In this document: positions 22,604 to 35,115 of the stretch, piece by piece
Position numbering within the stretch: position 1 is the stretch's first letter
Layout: every line of letters starts with the position of its first letter
From: Apostichopus japonicus
Lineage: Eukaryota > Echinodermata > Holothuroidea > Aspidochirotida > Stichopodidae
Length of the DNA: 64,000 bases
NCBI RefSeq assembly: GCF_037975245.1
Contig: NC_092563.1
Coordinates: forward strand, 1,145,001-1,209,000
Reading direction: 5' to 3'
Notes under the pieces: generated by a model
Seen by the model: the letters and a program-made list of their open reading frames with translations, nothing else
Databases searched by the model: none
Told to the model about the DNA's origin: nothing
Program-made: the position numbers and the translations under genes

Positions 22604-22662
22604 CCTTACCTTCTCATCGTTATCCATAGCCTAACCTTACCTTCTCATCGTTATCCATAGCC
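22604..22662 (-). repeat. 31-bp tandem duplication across a 5' splice site
   Basis: Two identical 28-nt segments (22604-22631 and 22635-22662), period 31 bp, each containing the minus-strand exon end GATGAGAAG and donor GTAAGG. The first donor met by the transcript (exon end 22641) keeps the frame. The second (exon end 22610) would add 31 nt including an in-frame stop. Confidence 0.95.
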
Positions 22663-22850
22663 CATCGTAATTTCTCCTCTAAATCTGACAGATCTTGCTC
22701 GAATGGTATAAAATGTTCCCAGGGTCTCAGCTCTTTGTAGAAATGTTCGTAGTAGGTAGAGTTATGCTTGAAGACCAGACTGTCGCCGGCTAAGAGGTAG
22801 GGTAGACGATAGGCAGCCACGGTACCGTCAATGTTGACCTGGTACTTATA
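22641..22850 (-). CDS. POGLUT2/3-like: POGLUT2/3-like exon, GT90 core
   Basis: 210 nt, 70 codons, phase 0. Starts [20 protein letters not shown], then [25 protein letters not shown] and [15 protein letters not shown]. These are the most conserved GT90 segments (KYxxxxDG with the later R for nucleotide-sugar binding, and the D/E-rich helix). An N-x-T sequon lies at NST. Acceptor CATACAG, donor AAG|GTAAGG (duplicated, see 22604-22662). Confidence 0.95.
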
Positions 22851-24515
22851 CTGTATGGTCAAAAAGATCAGGAGATTTATAAACAAATAGTCAAATTCAG
22901 ATATTGAAAAGTCTTCAAATTTTGAGTAATCTTTACTTTTGATGTTGCTTCTCAATGCTCTGCAATAATTTACAAACACATAAATCCTTCTACAAAATGT
23001 GAGTGAAAATTACGGGTAAAATATAAAGTGAATAAAGTGGATCAAGTGGAATAAGTTTATGGCCTCTGCAGCGGCAAATATTCAGATCCAACGGCTGCCC
23101 TAACACTTCAGCAGTATCCAAATATGCTATTTAGGATAGCATCCAAATGCTATAATATATTTATGACAAACCCCCAGTGCACACTCTCAATCAAAGCCTT
23201 GAATTTCTCTTCAGGTGGTTTTTGCAGTGCTAGTGTACTTTTCATATCATAATGTATCATATCACATGCTACTGACTGCTAGTATATCATATCATATCTT
23301 CTCATAACACTGAAGAGATCTAATGTGATACCTGGTCAATGGTAAGGTTCTTTGTCTCCTTCCAATCCTCCTCCCTCCCCCCAGTACCCCACCCCCAGTA
23401 CCCACCCCTATTGATCAATGCACATGTTATTGCACTAGATGCAGCTAACTTTGACAGTTACAGACTAGGACACTAACGAATAAAATGCTTTTGGTTTCCA
23501 TCTTGTCTGCAGTTTGGACATTTGTTGACAGATTTCTCAAGTAAGGTCAACTACAGGAAGTTATTCAATTTCAGGTGTTTTCACAAGGATGACAGTCTCC
23601 ATTCTGTTGACCACTCATAAATTCAGAGAGGGAAGAGGGACTTGAAATATGATTTACATGTACTAGATTTGCATTGCTTAATACAATGCAGTGTATATCA
23701 CTTCACCCTTTAACTTGCCCCATCTCTTTTAAATTGTAATGAGTTTATAAATAAGTTTGCAATTTTTGTTTTAACCATAGGTTCTTACAGAAAATGCAAA
23801 ATATTCACATTACCCCTCAAAAATTGATGTTGTATATTCTGATCTTTAAATAACACTTATAATAATTTGTACTCGGAAGAGAGAGAGACAGAGAGAGGAC
23901 CAAACCTAGTCCGCTGGCCAAAGACCTCTTTAGAGCCACTGCATTGCTTATAGTTATTATCAGTATGTAGCTCTATCTTCACGGTGGTTAATGTGAACCG
24001 GTCAAATTGTGCAAATATACAGAACCTAAAGTGAATTTGTGATGTCACATACATGTTGGTACAACTCCAAACTGAAGGGTGGGAGAGTGGGGGTGGTGGG
24101 ATGGATTTATCAAACTGGTATGTATGTGCTCAAATTGTGAATGAAATTAGCATGCACACTGGTGTATTCAATTTTTGTAAGTTACATGCCTGCAGTTAAG
24201 TCAAGACCCCCTCACATATTTGGGGCAAGCAAATTCACTTCCGGTACAAAAGTGGTGGTTGCGTTCTAGTGTGTCACAGTAATTAGAGATACTGTAGTTA
24301 TGTATATACAGTCACAGACTATCTAGACTATAATGGACTCACTTAAGGCTCAAAAGAATTGCACAATTGCTAATATTCAAGTTATTGCATCTATAACATA
24401 TCTATGCTGTTTTATGATTCCAGTTCTGGTCAGAACATTTTTTCCTCAGCTTAAATTTGTCAGTTTTCCTTTGTTCATTTATTACTTTATAGCTATTAAA
24501 TAGCCCCCAACTTAC

Positions 24516-24753
24516 TTTGAAAAAGTCAAAGAATGACACGTGCTTGACCTTCGGCCCGTAGAGCTCATCGTTCTGCTTGAAAAAGAAGAAATTGGTCAAC
24601 GCAGCATCTATTAGTTCTGGGTTCCTACGAGATAACTTGACCAGCTCCAATCGTTCTCGCCTGCTGTCCCGGCCACGCCAGAAGCCCTGCGATGTCTTTT
24701 CTTCCCATTCGGGGCCTGTATTGGCTTGAACAGACATCATGTCAAGGGTCACC
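24516..24753 (-). CDS. POGLUT2/3-like: POGLUT2/3-like exon, catalytic WRGR region
   Basis: 238 nt. Encodes [19 protein letters not shown], then [33 protein letters not shown] and [15 protein letters not shown] with the following RRERL is the family's sugar-nucleotide-binding stretch. It joins upstream in phase 2 (split Arg codon AG|G) and downstream in phase 0 (AAA|GTAAGT). Confidence 0.95.
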
Positions 24754-26822
24754 CTGAAAGAAAGGGGAAATAAGTCATTAATGAAAACACCATTATTACT
24801 TTAATTTCCATAATGCTTCTTTATTGGACCCTTCTAATGACCAAAACAAACTGTCATCTATTATTTTGCAGACATTTTGAAGGTGTCGTTTGAGACCATA
24901 TGGTATCCCATGGCAACAGGTGCATGAACAAATGAATAACATCCAAATACATAAATGTTATGTACAACTATCATTTAAGGCATAACCTTTAATCTTTAGC
25001 TTGAGATAAAGAACATTTGAAATTAACTCTGGAAAAAAAAAAAAAAAAAATTGCTGACTTATTCAGGACTGCTATTCTTCCAGTAACATATCAATATCAT
25101 TTTTTTGTTTAAGTTCTTTTACATTCTCCCAATTTGATGGATTCTAAATAAAACTTCTCCTGAAGCAGGTCGGGTCAAGACACAACCACAAGAAAATAAG
25201 TTATCATTTATGACTATTTTAATGTAACTATGTGAGCATTTACCTATCAGCAGTCATGTAAAGATAACAGTGATCAACATGCAGACCAAATATGGCCTTT
25301 TGCAGATGGAAGCCTTAAACCTGAAGTTACGATGTTTTCGTAGGCAAATTTTATCCTGTAACTGTAGTCCTATCTACGCATAGTATTTTAAGGAAATATT
25401 GATGGAAAGCATCCAGCCACGGTGGTATAAATCATACAGTATCTTGTAGTTTGCAGTTTTAAGTGACAAATTTAAAAACATAAGTTAGGATACCAAACAA
25501 TTAGGCAAATGAAATGATGATGTCAGAATTCTATTGCCAAAGGGCTATTCTTACATTACCAGTTTTGCATTGTGTCATAATCAAGCCCACAGTTACCCTA
25601 CAACCTAGCAGTGCATACCCCTAAGACTTACTGGTTTTGTGTTTATCTATGCACGACGATACACTTAGCTGTCTCCATTCTACATATGCACTCAAATCAA
25701 CCTACGTTACGATCTTCCCTGCCTGTAAAAAGCCACCAGAGTCCCCTGTCTGTGGCCAAAAACAGGGGAGATTGAATATCTACCCGAGTTAATAAAGCTA
25801 GCCATACTGAACACTCCTCTGCACAAATTCATGATTAAACACACAGTGCATTATTTCAGTGGTCAAGCCAAACTTGTCTTCACACACAGGAAAGCAGTGC
25901 TGGCCATTGGAGCACTTGTGTTTACAATCACAGAGGTGACTGGTCAATAAATAAGGTGTGCTCATGGATGAATCCTAACATTAGTACTTAGGGTATTTTA
26001 TGCTATCAAATAACAAATTATTAATGCTAGAGTAAATTTGAGGTGGACATTTTTTCTATAGGCAGGTCTGACCGTCATGTAGCTCACAAACATTTGTTCA
26101 ATGTCAGGACAGGCCCCCCTCCCCTCCCCTCCCCCCTGACCTAATTTATAATGGTAGAATTGGAATGAAGAGGAAGCAGACTAGTTTTTGTACGCTAGGT
26201 TGATAAGAGTGCATATGTATAATGGAGACAGGTAAGGGAGGAGGAGGAGGAGAGTATTAGTACATACTCACATGCTAGCGTGGTATAAGCCGATCTAGTC
26301 TGGCAAACTGTTAATTATATTTCCATGGTAACAAGGTATCATACCTTTTCATTCTGGAGTACCTGTTAATACCCTGCTCTATATATGCAACAGTGCTTAA
26401 TTGCCTGCAGGTGCGTATGTGTACACACGTGGCCCAGATTAAAACAGAAAGATCCCCCTGGTTTGTTGGAACTTCAAGTACCACCTGGTATTACTGCGTA
26501 TTAAAAGTCATCTGTACTTTACATTTTTAATCTCTTTATAATTTGAAACATTATTATGCATCGCTGATAGCCTGATACACCACTGAATGTTTCGCCAGCC
26601 CTAGTCATGTCTAATGGAGACTATCATGATCTCATCTAGCAAAAGCACAACTTCATAATAGCAGATTCATGAACATGAATTTTGGCCGCCGGAAAACGAG
26701 GCTATGAACTATTTAATGTTTGACGTCAGACTCCAATTTATAATTTGTTTTCTGCATTTCGTCCACAATTTTACTAAAACCTGCCAACAATTTACTTGAC
26801 ATAGAATTACAATTGATCTTAG

Positions 26823-27335
26823 ATAGCCCACTAAATACTGGACCTGCAATATTCCTACTGATCAGCCCACTAAATACTGGACCTGCAATATTCATACTGA
26901 TCAGCCCACTAAATACTGGACCTGCAATATTCATACTGATCAGCCCACTAAATACTGGACCTGCAATATTCATACTGATCAGCCCACTAAATACTGGACC
27001 TGCAATATTCATACTGATCAGCCCACTAAATACTGGACCTGCAATATTCATACTGATCAGCCCACTAAATACTGGACCTGCAATATTCATACTGATCAGC
27101 CCACTAAATACTGGACCTGCAATATTCATACTGATCAGCCCACTAAATACTGGACCTGCAATATTCATACTGATCAGCCCACTAAATACTGGACCTGCAA
27201 TATTCATACTGATCAGCCCACTAGATACTGGACCTGCAATATTCATACTGATCAGCCCACTAGATACTGGACCTGCAATATTCATACTGATCAGCCCACT
27301 AAATACTGGACCTGCTACATTCATCAGCCCACTAT
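26823..27335. repeat. 39-bp tandem array, 13 units, very homogeneous
   Basis: CCCACTAAATACTGGACC recurs exactly every 39 bp from 26827 to 27295, with two units carrying CTAGATAC instead. Because 39 is a multiple of 3 and the unit has no stop in the relevant frames, long frames run on both strands (174 codons on +, 203 on -). Near-identity of the units points to recent expansion. It lies in an intron of the glucosyltransferase gene. Confidence 0.95.
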
Positions 27336-28054
27336 AGATACAGGAATGAAAACTATCAGTTTTTAAGATTGTTTGGACATAACTTGAAGTTTAGCAAGAA
27401 TTAAGTTTTTACATGTAGTCCCACTCCATTCCCACATTTGCAAAGCGCCACCCACATGATCTTCTATGTCTGTGTAGTGCCATCCACACACTCCACCCTA
27501 CTGTATTAATTTGTGCATCATCCTTAGTATCCAACCTAGCAGACATTAAGGGCAGACAAGAGAAGTATCCTCTAAGAGCATTGAGGAAAACTGAAATAGC
27601 ACCATCTATTTCTAACACACAACAAGCCAGATTGTCCTTAACAGATATATTGATAGAGCAGTGCAACTAATTGTTTGAGAGATAAATGAACTGTTTAAGA
27701 ATTCATAGGCTGTAGATACAGATATCACTGCGGCAGAAAATTTTGTGAGAAAGCAAAAAGGTCTTTGGGATTTAAATCATTTACGGGACCACTAGACAAA
27801 TACTTACGTTCCATGATACCCTCACTTGCATGTAGCTTTGTTACAGTGTGCTACCTGAGCACTTTATGACCCCCTTTTTCCTCCACACCTTTCTACTTTT
27901 GTCCTGCTCTAGTTTATTCCCTACCCTCTTACCGTAATCCTCTCCTTGTCCCTCCACAGTTTATCTCCTACCTCCTTTCTTTCTTCTCTCCATCCCTTGT
28001 CTACTAATCCTCTTACATCTATCTCCTTGTGTTCACCCTGCTCATTAACCTGTC

Positions 28055-28165
28055 TGTATTCTGTGCGTGTATTTGTCCCTTCTGTTACTGTTACTTGTCA
28101 TTTAGCCTCTGAAGAAGATCCTGCTAGTATCATAACGTCAGGCCAGCTTACTTTTTCACACTTTA
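28055..28165 (+). repeat. Dispersed repeat copy C (hammerhead-like family)
   Basis: Contains TTACTTGTCATTTAGCC, CTCTGAAGAAGATCCTGCT and AACGTCAGGCCAGCTTAC, shared with 42630-42695. The stem II strand and GAAA are mutated here (TATCATAA). Confidence 0.75.
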
Positions 28166-29326
28166 TGAGTTTTGAGATTTATATCCCTTGATATATTTTG
28201 ATTATAAGGGATCACACAGATTCTTTCTCTCTCTCTAGCAGATTGCAGTATCTGAATACCAGACTGCACATACTTCTATTATTATTACATTTATTAAACA
28301 TGCTACAAGTTATAGCATAATAATAATACCATGAATGATAACTACATTTTTCCAGACAGCCACACAACATATCTTTCCTAGCATGTGCTAAATCATAAAA
28401 CTGGTATTGACTGGTCTGCCCACCGGTGACATAGTTACAGGTTTCAACTAACCTTCAATACCTGTCTGCATTTGTCATTTACTGATAGTGACAGTTATTC
28501 GTCATGGCAACATGTGCTATTTTTAAAAGTTAGATTTCAGAGGGACATTCCAAACCTTGTTTCACTTAACATTAAAGTAAATTACAGAAGGAAGCATATT
28601 CCCAATTGATTTGAAATACATCTAGATTCTGCAAATGAAACCGTTCATTACCGACTGACTGCATATTTTGATCTCCGCTGGGATTACCGGTTCCTGGTTA
28701 GAACCTTAACTTCTCAATGTTACCTGATCTGAGGGCCAACAATTAAAACATCTCTTAGTGGTGTTAAATTGTGCCCCCATGTAAAGAATATGCGACTTGT
28801 CTATGCCACTGGTATTGTGCTTGGGTGAACCTAATTTTTACCTCATCTTCTTGGCCACTCTCCAGTGGGGAGAAGGTTTCTCCCTACCTTTTGAGAGATT
28901 CAATATTATTTATATATATATGATGAAAAGGTGCTCTGCTGTTATATTTTGCAACTGAACATTCTAGGTCTATTCAATTTTTACCCCACAAATATCAGCA
29001 ATTTTTCTTTACTTGTGTTTATGCCGGTGACTCTCAGCGATTTTTCGGCTACCCTGCAAAAGGGTCACAATTAACTCATAATTTGAACATCAGGGGTTTA
29101 TGCCATTAAAGACTAACTCTAAAGTAACATTAACAAACATTCATGAAATGATTCTTGGAACTGTGTAAACATCTTGGAAGGTTAATTTTAAGTTTAAGTT
29201 TTATATATTTGGAACGTCAAAAGTTCATAAGGACCTTCCAAACAAAATATGAAAGTATTAAGTTTGATCTGTATCTAACTTTCTAAATGAGTTGAAATGC
29301 ACGGTGGCAGTTTATGACTAATATAC

Positions 29327-29499
29327 CTCCCCATTGTCTCCAAAGTGGATTCTGTGAGGTCATAGGTCGGCAGTACAATATCTCTTGTCATCTCTGATCC
29401 ACACCAGGACAAAATAGGTAGAGGGCTCTGACTGACGAGCCTTTTCTCCAGTGGCCAATCTCCGAGGTTAATGAAGAACTCCAGATCTGGAAGGGCAAC
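29327..29499 (-). CDS. POGLUT2/3-like: POGLUT2/3-like exon, start of GT90 domain
   Basis: 173 nt. Encodes [19 protein letters not shown], then [19 protein letters not shown] and [20 protein letters not shown] and SWCGS are typical of this subfamily. Acceptor CTGCAG, donor GGGGAG|GTATAT (phase 2). Confidence 0.95.
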
Positions 29500-29649
29500 C
29501 TGCAGGGAAAGCAAAATGCTTCGAACGTTATCCTTCTTTAATCAATTGAAAATTAGGGTGTGGTTCTCAGTTTTTCACAGTATGCAAGGTAATGTGGCTT
29601 CTGACTGGTGCCAAAAAAAAAAATAAAAAGTGGCTAGGATCACCACCAA

Positions 29650-29681
29650 GTGTGGGTTGGATAGCCCAGTTGGAAGAGCAT
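29650..29681 (+). repeat. tRNA-like head (A-box) of a SINE remnant or tRNA pseudogene
   Basis: TAGCCCAGTTGG at 29662-29673 matches the RNA polymerase III A-box (TRGCNNAGYNGG), and GAGCA follows as the D-arm 3' strand. Downstream GAGGTCA looks like a tRNA variable region, but no intact T-arm/B-box follows because the region runs into a minisatellite. Confidence 0.55.
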
Positions 29682-29858
29682 AGGGCTTGGCACCCCTGAG
29701 GTCAAAGGGCTTGTCATCCCTGAGGTCATAGGGCTTGTCAACTCTGAGGTCATAGCTAGGCTTGTCACCCCGGAGGTCATAGCTAGGCTTGTCAACTCTG
29801 AGGTCATAGGGATTGTCAACTCTGAGGTCATAGGGATTGTCTCTGAGGTCACTCTTTC
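29682..29858 (+). repeat. About 30-bp minisatellite, 6-7 units
   Basis: Units of the form GGGCTTGTCAACTCTGAGGTCATA with small variants (GGCACCCC, GTCACCCC, ATTGTCAACT). The unit corresponds to the anticodon arm plus variable loop of the tRNA-like sequence just upstream. Confidence 0.85.
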
Positions 29859-30494
29859 AAGTCACATTATAGTCTTACATTTCCTTCCTCTTTCCATCTA
29901 TTCCTGGTCAGTTTTACATTGTAATATTTAACTTATTGAATCAATTTTTTTGTAACAAGTACTGCACCTGTACCCTGGAAGACTCATACAGGGTCATTCA
30001 ACTTTGCACATTAAGTGTCAAAACTTGTTGGGTATGCAAGGCGGTCATGGGTCACCCACATCCACCCCAGCCCCCTCCCCACTTTCCCCTCATCTGTCAT
30101 GCAGTGGTGTATCATACCATCATTATACAGCTACATCATGGTCTCTTCCCTCGTCTAATTCATGCATGCTTTTGTTAAATCCACATCAATCTTAGTATAT
30201 ATTATGAAATAAACTTCGCTGAAAGTAATATTAAAAAACTGAGAAGAATATATATTACACATCAGTTAATGTTTAGTTTACACTGTGGCAACGCTTAGAG
30301 TGATATCACTGATTGCCATGGCAACCAACAAGTGTTTAATTTAAACAAGTAGTCATTACAGGGTAAATGCAGATTGCGTGTACTTATATATCGACTGGTT
30401 GTTTGTTTGGAAAAGCTTCTAAGGATGTTTTGGTTGTCTAATATGTAACCTGTTGTTGCATCTAGGAACAGGCAGTCTGATAAACATCAGTCTT

Positions 30495-30535
30495 AATCAT
30501 AATAATAATAACGTAGATTTGATAGCGCCACTGTG
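30495..30535 (+). repeat. Short dispersed repeat: AAT microsatellite plus TAGCGCC
   Basis: AATAATAATAACGTAGATTT then GATAGCGCC resembles the longer copy at 38706-38795 (AAT run, then ATATAGCGCC and CTCAAGGCGCTT). This looks like a common dispersed repeat end. Confidence 0.45.
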
Positions 30536-30894
30536 GAAATTGATTATGAAACTGAGAGTGAAATATGTTATAGTTCAAAATTTGAGGTGGTTTAAACATA
30601 ACAGAATTACAGTTCCCTAATAGGTTAGAAAGTCAATAATGGTCACTAATGTTCAATTTTTTTACAATCACTTTACAGCCATTCATTAAGTGCATTCCCT
30701 GGCCATTAAGACATGCAGTGATTTAATAACATGTCTTTGGTGAGGGTTTTTTTTGGGGGGGGAGGGGTAGAAGGGCGGAATCTCCAAGAAAAACCTTACA
30801 CTTGTAAACTTACAGCCATTTTAGCACGATTAAATTTGAGGACTTAATCGATAATCCTGTAAGCCATGTTCAAGCTGATATCCAAACTATTCAC

Positions 30895-32030
30895 AATGAG
30901 CACTACATCACACAAATGAATGGTGTTTCTTTGATCACACCTACATCACACAAAAGAATAGAGTGTCTCCTTGATCACACCTACATCACACAAATAAATG
31001 GATTGTCTCTTTGATCACACATACATCACACAAATGAATATTGTCTCTTTGATCACACCTACATCACACAAATGAATAGAGTGTCTCCTTGATCACACCT
31101 ACATCACACAAATATATGGATTGTCTCCTTGATCACACATACATCACACAAATGAATATTGTCTCTTTGATCACACCTGCATCACACAAATGAATAGAGT
31201 GTCTCCTTGATCACACCTGCATCACACAAATGAATAGAGTGTCTCCTTGATCACACCTGCATCACACAAATGAATAGAGTGTCTCCTTGATCACACCTAC
31301 ATCACACAAATGAATAGAGTGTCTCCTTGATCACACCTGCATCACACAAATGAATAGAGTGTCTCCTTGATCACACCTACATCACACAAATGAATAGAGT
31401 GTCTCCTTGATCACACCTACATCACACAAATATATGGATTGTCTCCTTGATCACACATACATCACACAAATGAATATTGTCTCTTTGATCACACCTGCAT
31501 CACACAAATGAATAGAGTGTCTCCTTGATCACACCTGCATCACACAAATGAATAGAGTGTCTCCTTGATCACACCTGCATCACACAAATGAATAGAGTGT
31601 CTCCTTGATCACACCTACATCACACAAATGAATAGAGTGTCTCCTTGATCACACCTGCATCACACAAATGAATAGAGTGTCTCCTTGATCACACCTGCAT
31701 CACACAAATGAATAGAGTGTCTCCTTGATCACACCTACATCACACAAAAGAATAGAGTGTCTCCTTCATCACACCTACATCACACAAATGAATATTGTCT
31801 CTTTGATCACACCTACATCACACAAATGAATAGAGTATACGTCTCCTTGATCACACCTACATCACACAAAAGAATAGAGTGTCTCCTTCATCACACCTGC
31901 ATCACACAAATGAATAGTGTCTCCTTGATCACACCTACATCACACAAATGAATAGAGTGTCTCCTTGATCACACCTGCATCACATAAATGACTAGTTTCT
32001 CCTTGATCACACCTACATTACACAAATAAG
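30895..32030. repeat. 40-bp minisatellite, about 28 units with higher-order pattern
   Basis: CATCACACAAATGAATAGAG and TGTCTCCTTGATCACACCT recur throughout. Three unit types alternate: a 40-41 bp type (GAATAGAGTGTCTCC), a 37-38 bp type (GAATATTGTCTC) and a type with ATATATGGATTGTCTCC followed by ACATACATC. The block of types at about 30970-31150 reappears near 31430-31480, suggesting multi-unit duplications. Confidence 0.93.
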
Positions 32031-34154
32031 TCATTAGAAGTCTGCCAACATTTTTTTTAAGAATCTGTAATTCTTAGACTTGGTGGTTTATGAATGATTC
32101 CAAATATGAAAAACATCTGTCTACTGCCAGAAACAACAAGTTACCATTAGCAAACGTGACTAGAGAGAAATGTCCTTCACATGCAGTTAAGCCATACAAA
32201 CACTTACAGTATGTGTGTATGCATATTCAATACACTGTTAACTATATACGTAGTCTATGGATGAATGTTTTAGCACTCAAGTCAAATCAAAGTACAAAGA
32301 GGGAAAAACTAAATCTGATGTTTTCTGGCAGCAGGTCACATTACCACCCTCATCATCTATTAAACAGAACTGCCAAATCGATTTGCTACTTCCAATATGT
32401 ATTATTTCACATGAAGTTTCAAAGAAAGGGTATCACGTACAATACTTTGTACATTATTAATACTAAAGCCAAGCTTTTCATTGCCTGTTGTCTATTTGAT
32501 CAATGGGATGTCATGGGCAGCTATACATATATATATATATGCAGTGGGATATGAATTCACAGCATACTGCATATTCAACGTAGAACTTTCTTCTTGTCCA
32601 ATATCGCCAACATGACCATACTCGGGATTGCTATCTACGCTCACTGTTAGTTTTGTTTGTTGAGAACAAAAGGTTGTTTTATGGACTGAAAGGAAATAAT
32701 TTTTTACATTAAAGAATTCACAAATTGATAAATGTTTAAGTGGTCTTTGTGTATGTGCCTTAACAGTGAATAGTCTATATTTATAACCGATGCACCCTTT
32801 ATTGATATTGAAAATTGTTATGCAATCAAATGTGGTGAAGGTACAGTACTTGGGACCCAAACGAATTGAGACGACCTGATGTACAATGTGACCTATCACT
32901 GACTGCACACACAGAAAGTAGTAGCCTAGCTTGAGCCAAAGAATTAGGTCTTCTTCATTCAATAGTATAAAAACAAAAATAAACATGATCAGATAAATTA
33001 CTTTATTAGAATATGATCAAAAATACATAATGTCAAAAAGAAAAAGAAAAAAGGAAAGGCATATCCAAGTCATTTCAAGGATGGTGTCCTCCTGTCCGTC
33101 CCCCCCCCCCTATCGTACATGATACCTGCTTTAAAATTATCCAAAGTTGAAATGTTCATTCTAATATTACAGTAAAGCATATTATATGTAATATCAACAA
33201 AAGGTATTTCTTAAACTATACAGAGACATTTAACTGACATATGTAACCAAGCTTTGACCCTTCACAGCTCAGCCAGCTGGATTATCCTATTATTATACTT
33301 CACAATATCATATTGTCATGTTGATACTCTTCATAACTTTCATGTTCCTCCTAAAGTTGAAAAGTTCATATCTTTTCAGTGAATCATGCTGTCAGGATGT
33401 GGGTTTTTAACCTAATGCACAAATATGCAGCAAAACCGGCTTGACGCTGGAATATACGCTGATCAATAGCATACAGCAATGTAGAATGTTTTCTTTGTAA
33501 CAGAAATAACTGAAATCCCAGAGACTTTAATTCCACTATGCAAGTTCTGGACTATTTGCAAACTTACAAGAATTCTTATACGAATTGTCAAAGTACCATT
33601 TTGGTGTTAAGTCCAATTTTGACCAATTTTACCAAAAATTACCCAAATTAAGATCAGGATGGATTAAACTGAGACACACTGCTACATTTATTCATTAAGA
33701 ATGAACCAACGTTGATTAAGCTGGTAATCCAGCTTCTTTTCCATTTCAATATAACATTCTCTCGCTTAGACCACTTTTGCATTGTACAGCTTTCATTAAA
33801 CCACACCTTACAAAAATGCAAATCTGAAATACTCAAAACAATACATTACTTGCAATCAACCTTAATGATATAGTCAACTTAATGAACCACATTATTGTGG
33901 TCTTCTTGCATCAAATAGCTTCACAACATACCCAAATAAATGCCCCCCCCCAAAAAAAAAAAAAAAAAGCATATGAAACTGAAGTAGCTATGTACAATCT
34001 TCAGAGCTCTGAACTACTGTGTACTGATGTTGAACTTTACAAGATCTGCATAAAATCATCTATTCCCTGCATCGTTCTTTTATTCTGCATTTCTTTTAAA
34101 TATTAATAATATATCTGAAGCAATTAGGCTGTCATAGGTTAATCAGGAACTTAC

Positions 34155-34232
34155 TTTTCTTGCGAGGGAAGTGAGGAATGCATCAGAAAACATCTTGAAA
34201 CCCACATGTTGTCCAAAGGTTCTTCTGTAAAT
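34155..34232 (-). CDS. POGLUT2/3-like: POGLUT2/3-like exon, HVGF segment
   Basis: 78 nt, 26 codons, phase 0. Encodes IYRRTFGQHVGFKMF and SDAFLTSLARK, the segment that precedes the conserved [13 protein letters not shown] in this family. The acceptor TTTATTTACAG is followed by a second AG 8 nt on, but only the first preserves the frame. The donor is AAA|GTAAGT. Confidence 0.93.
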
Positions 34233-35001
34233 CTGTAAATAAAGTTAAAAACATAATCAATCCGACAGAAACAGAAGAAAACAGGTATATATATGGGGAT
34301 TACTCATTGCTCTTACCAAAAAGGCTCTCATTGAACAAATTATATTAATGATTAGCATGGTGACAACTTCCATTAACCTGCAAAAGGATTTGAGATAAAC
34401 ATTAACTCATTATACATTAACGATAAACATTAGTTGAATAATGTGGGTTGTAGATACACAACCCAATCACCATCTATAGGGGTATATTAACAAAACCAAT
34501 GGACACAATAAGGGGCAAATTAATTCACTGTTAATTGATCATGTATTGACAGATGGGTATTTTCATCAACATAAAGATGATTTATTATTATAGTAACATC
34601 TTAGAAATTAGCCTAGCTATAAAAAAAAAAATTGAAATACTATGAAAAGACTAACTTTGAACCATCAATAACCAGAAAAGTAAGATTTTAATGTTTTAAA
34701 CAGGATTGGCTTGTTTAATTTGTCTGCAAACAGAGTTTGTATTTTCTTTGTTTGTTTTAAAGATATGAACAAATTGCTTTGACAAGTTCATCTTCCGTAT
34801 AATTAAGTCAATGAAGATTGCTGTTTGAAAATCTGACATTTTGATGCAATCAATTAAGAAACAATTAAAAATGTCAAACCTGGTCTGTTTATCACTTTGT
34901 AAGTACATTCGCTAATAATGGATAATGACCATGAAAACTCATTGGTTTGTATAGGTAGCATTATCACTTCTTTGGGTGGGTATGAATTGAAAATCTGTAT
35001 A

Positions 35002-35005
<4 letters not shown>

Positions 35006-35052
<47 letters not shown>

Positions 35053-35115
35053 GTGTGTGTATGTGTATGTGTATATGTATATATATATGTATATATATGT
35101 GTGTGTGTGTATTAT
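35006..35115. repeat. AT/GT microsatellite
   Basis: (TA)n followed by TATG and GTGTGT tracts. Frames rich in Tyr/Ile are artefacts. Confidence 0.95.

Noticed and set aside
26713-27337. Long open frames on both strands (203 and 174 codons)
   Set aside because: They exist because the 39-bp repeat unit is a multiple of three and lacks stops; no start context, domain or splice evidence.
29650-29720. Functional tRNA gene
   Set aside because: A-box and D-arm only; no T-arm/B-box or closing acceptor stem.
30895-32030. CRISPR-like regular repeats
   Set aside because: Units are contiguous with no unique spacers; this is a eukaryotic minisatellite.
32492-32986. 164-codon frame on -
   Set aside because: No similarity I recognise; it includes an AT microsatellite and overlaps another long frame on +, so chance is more likely.
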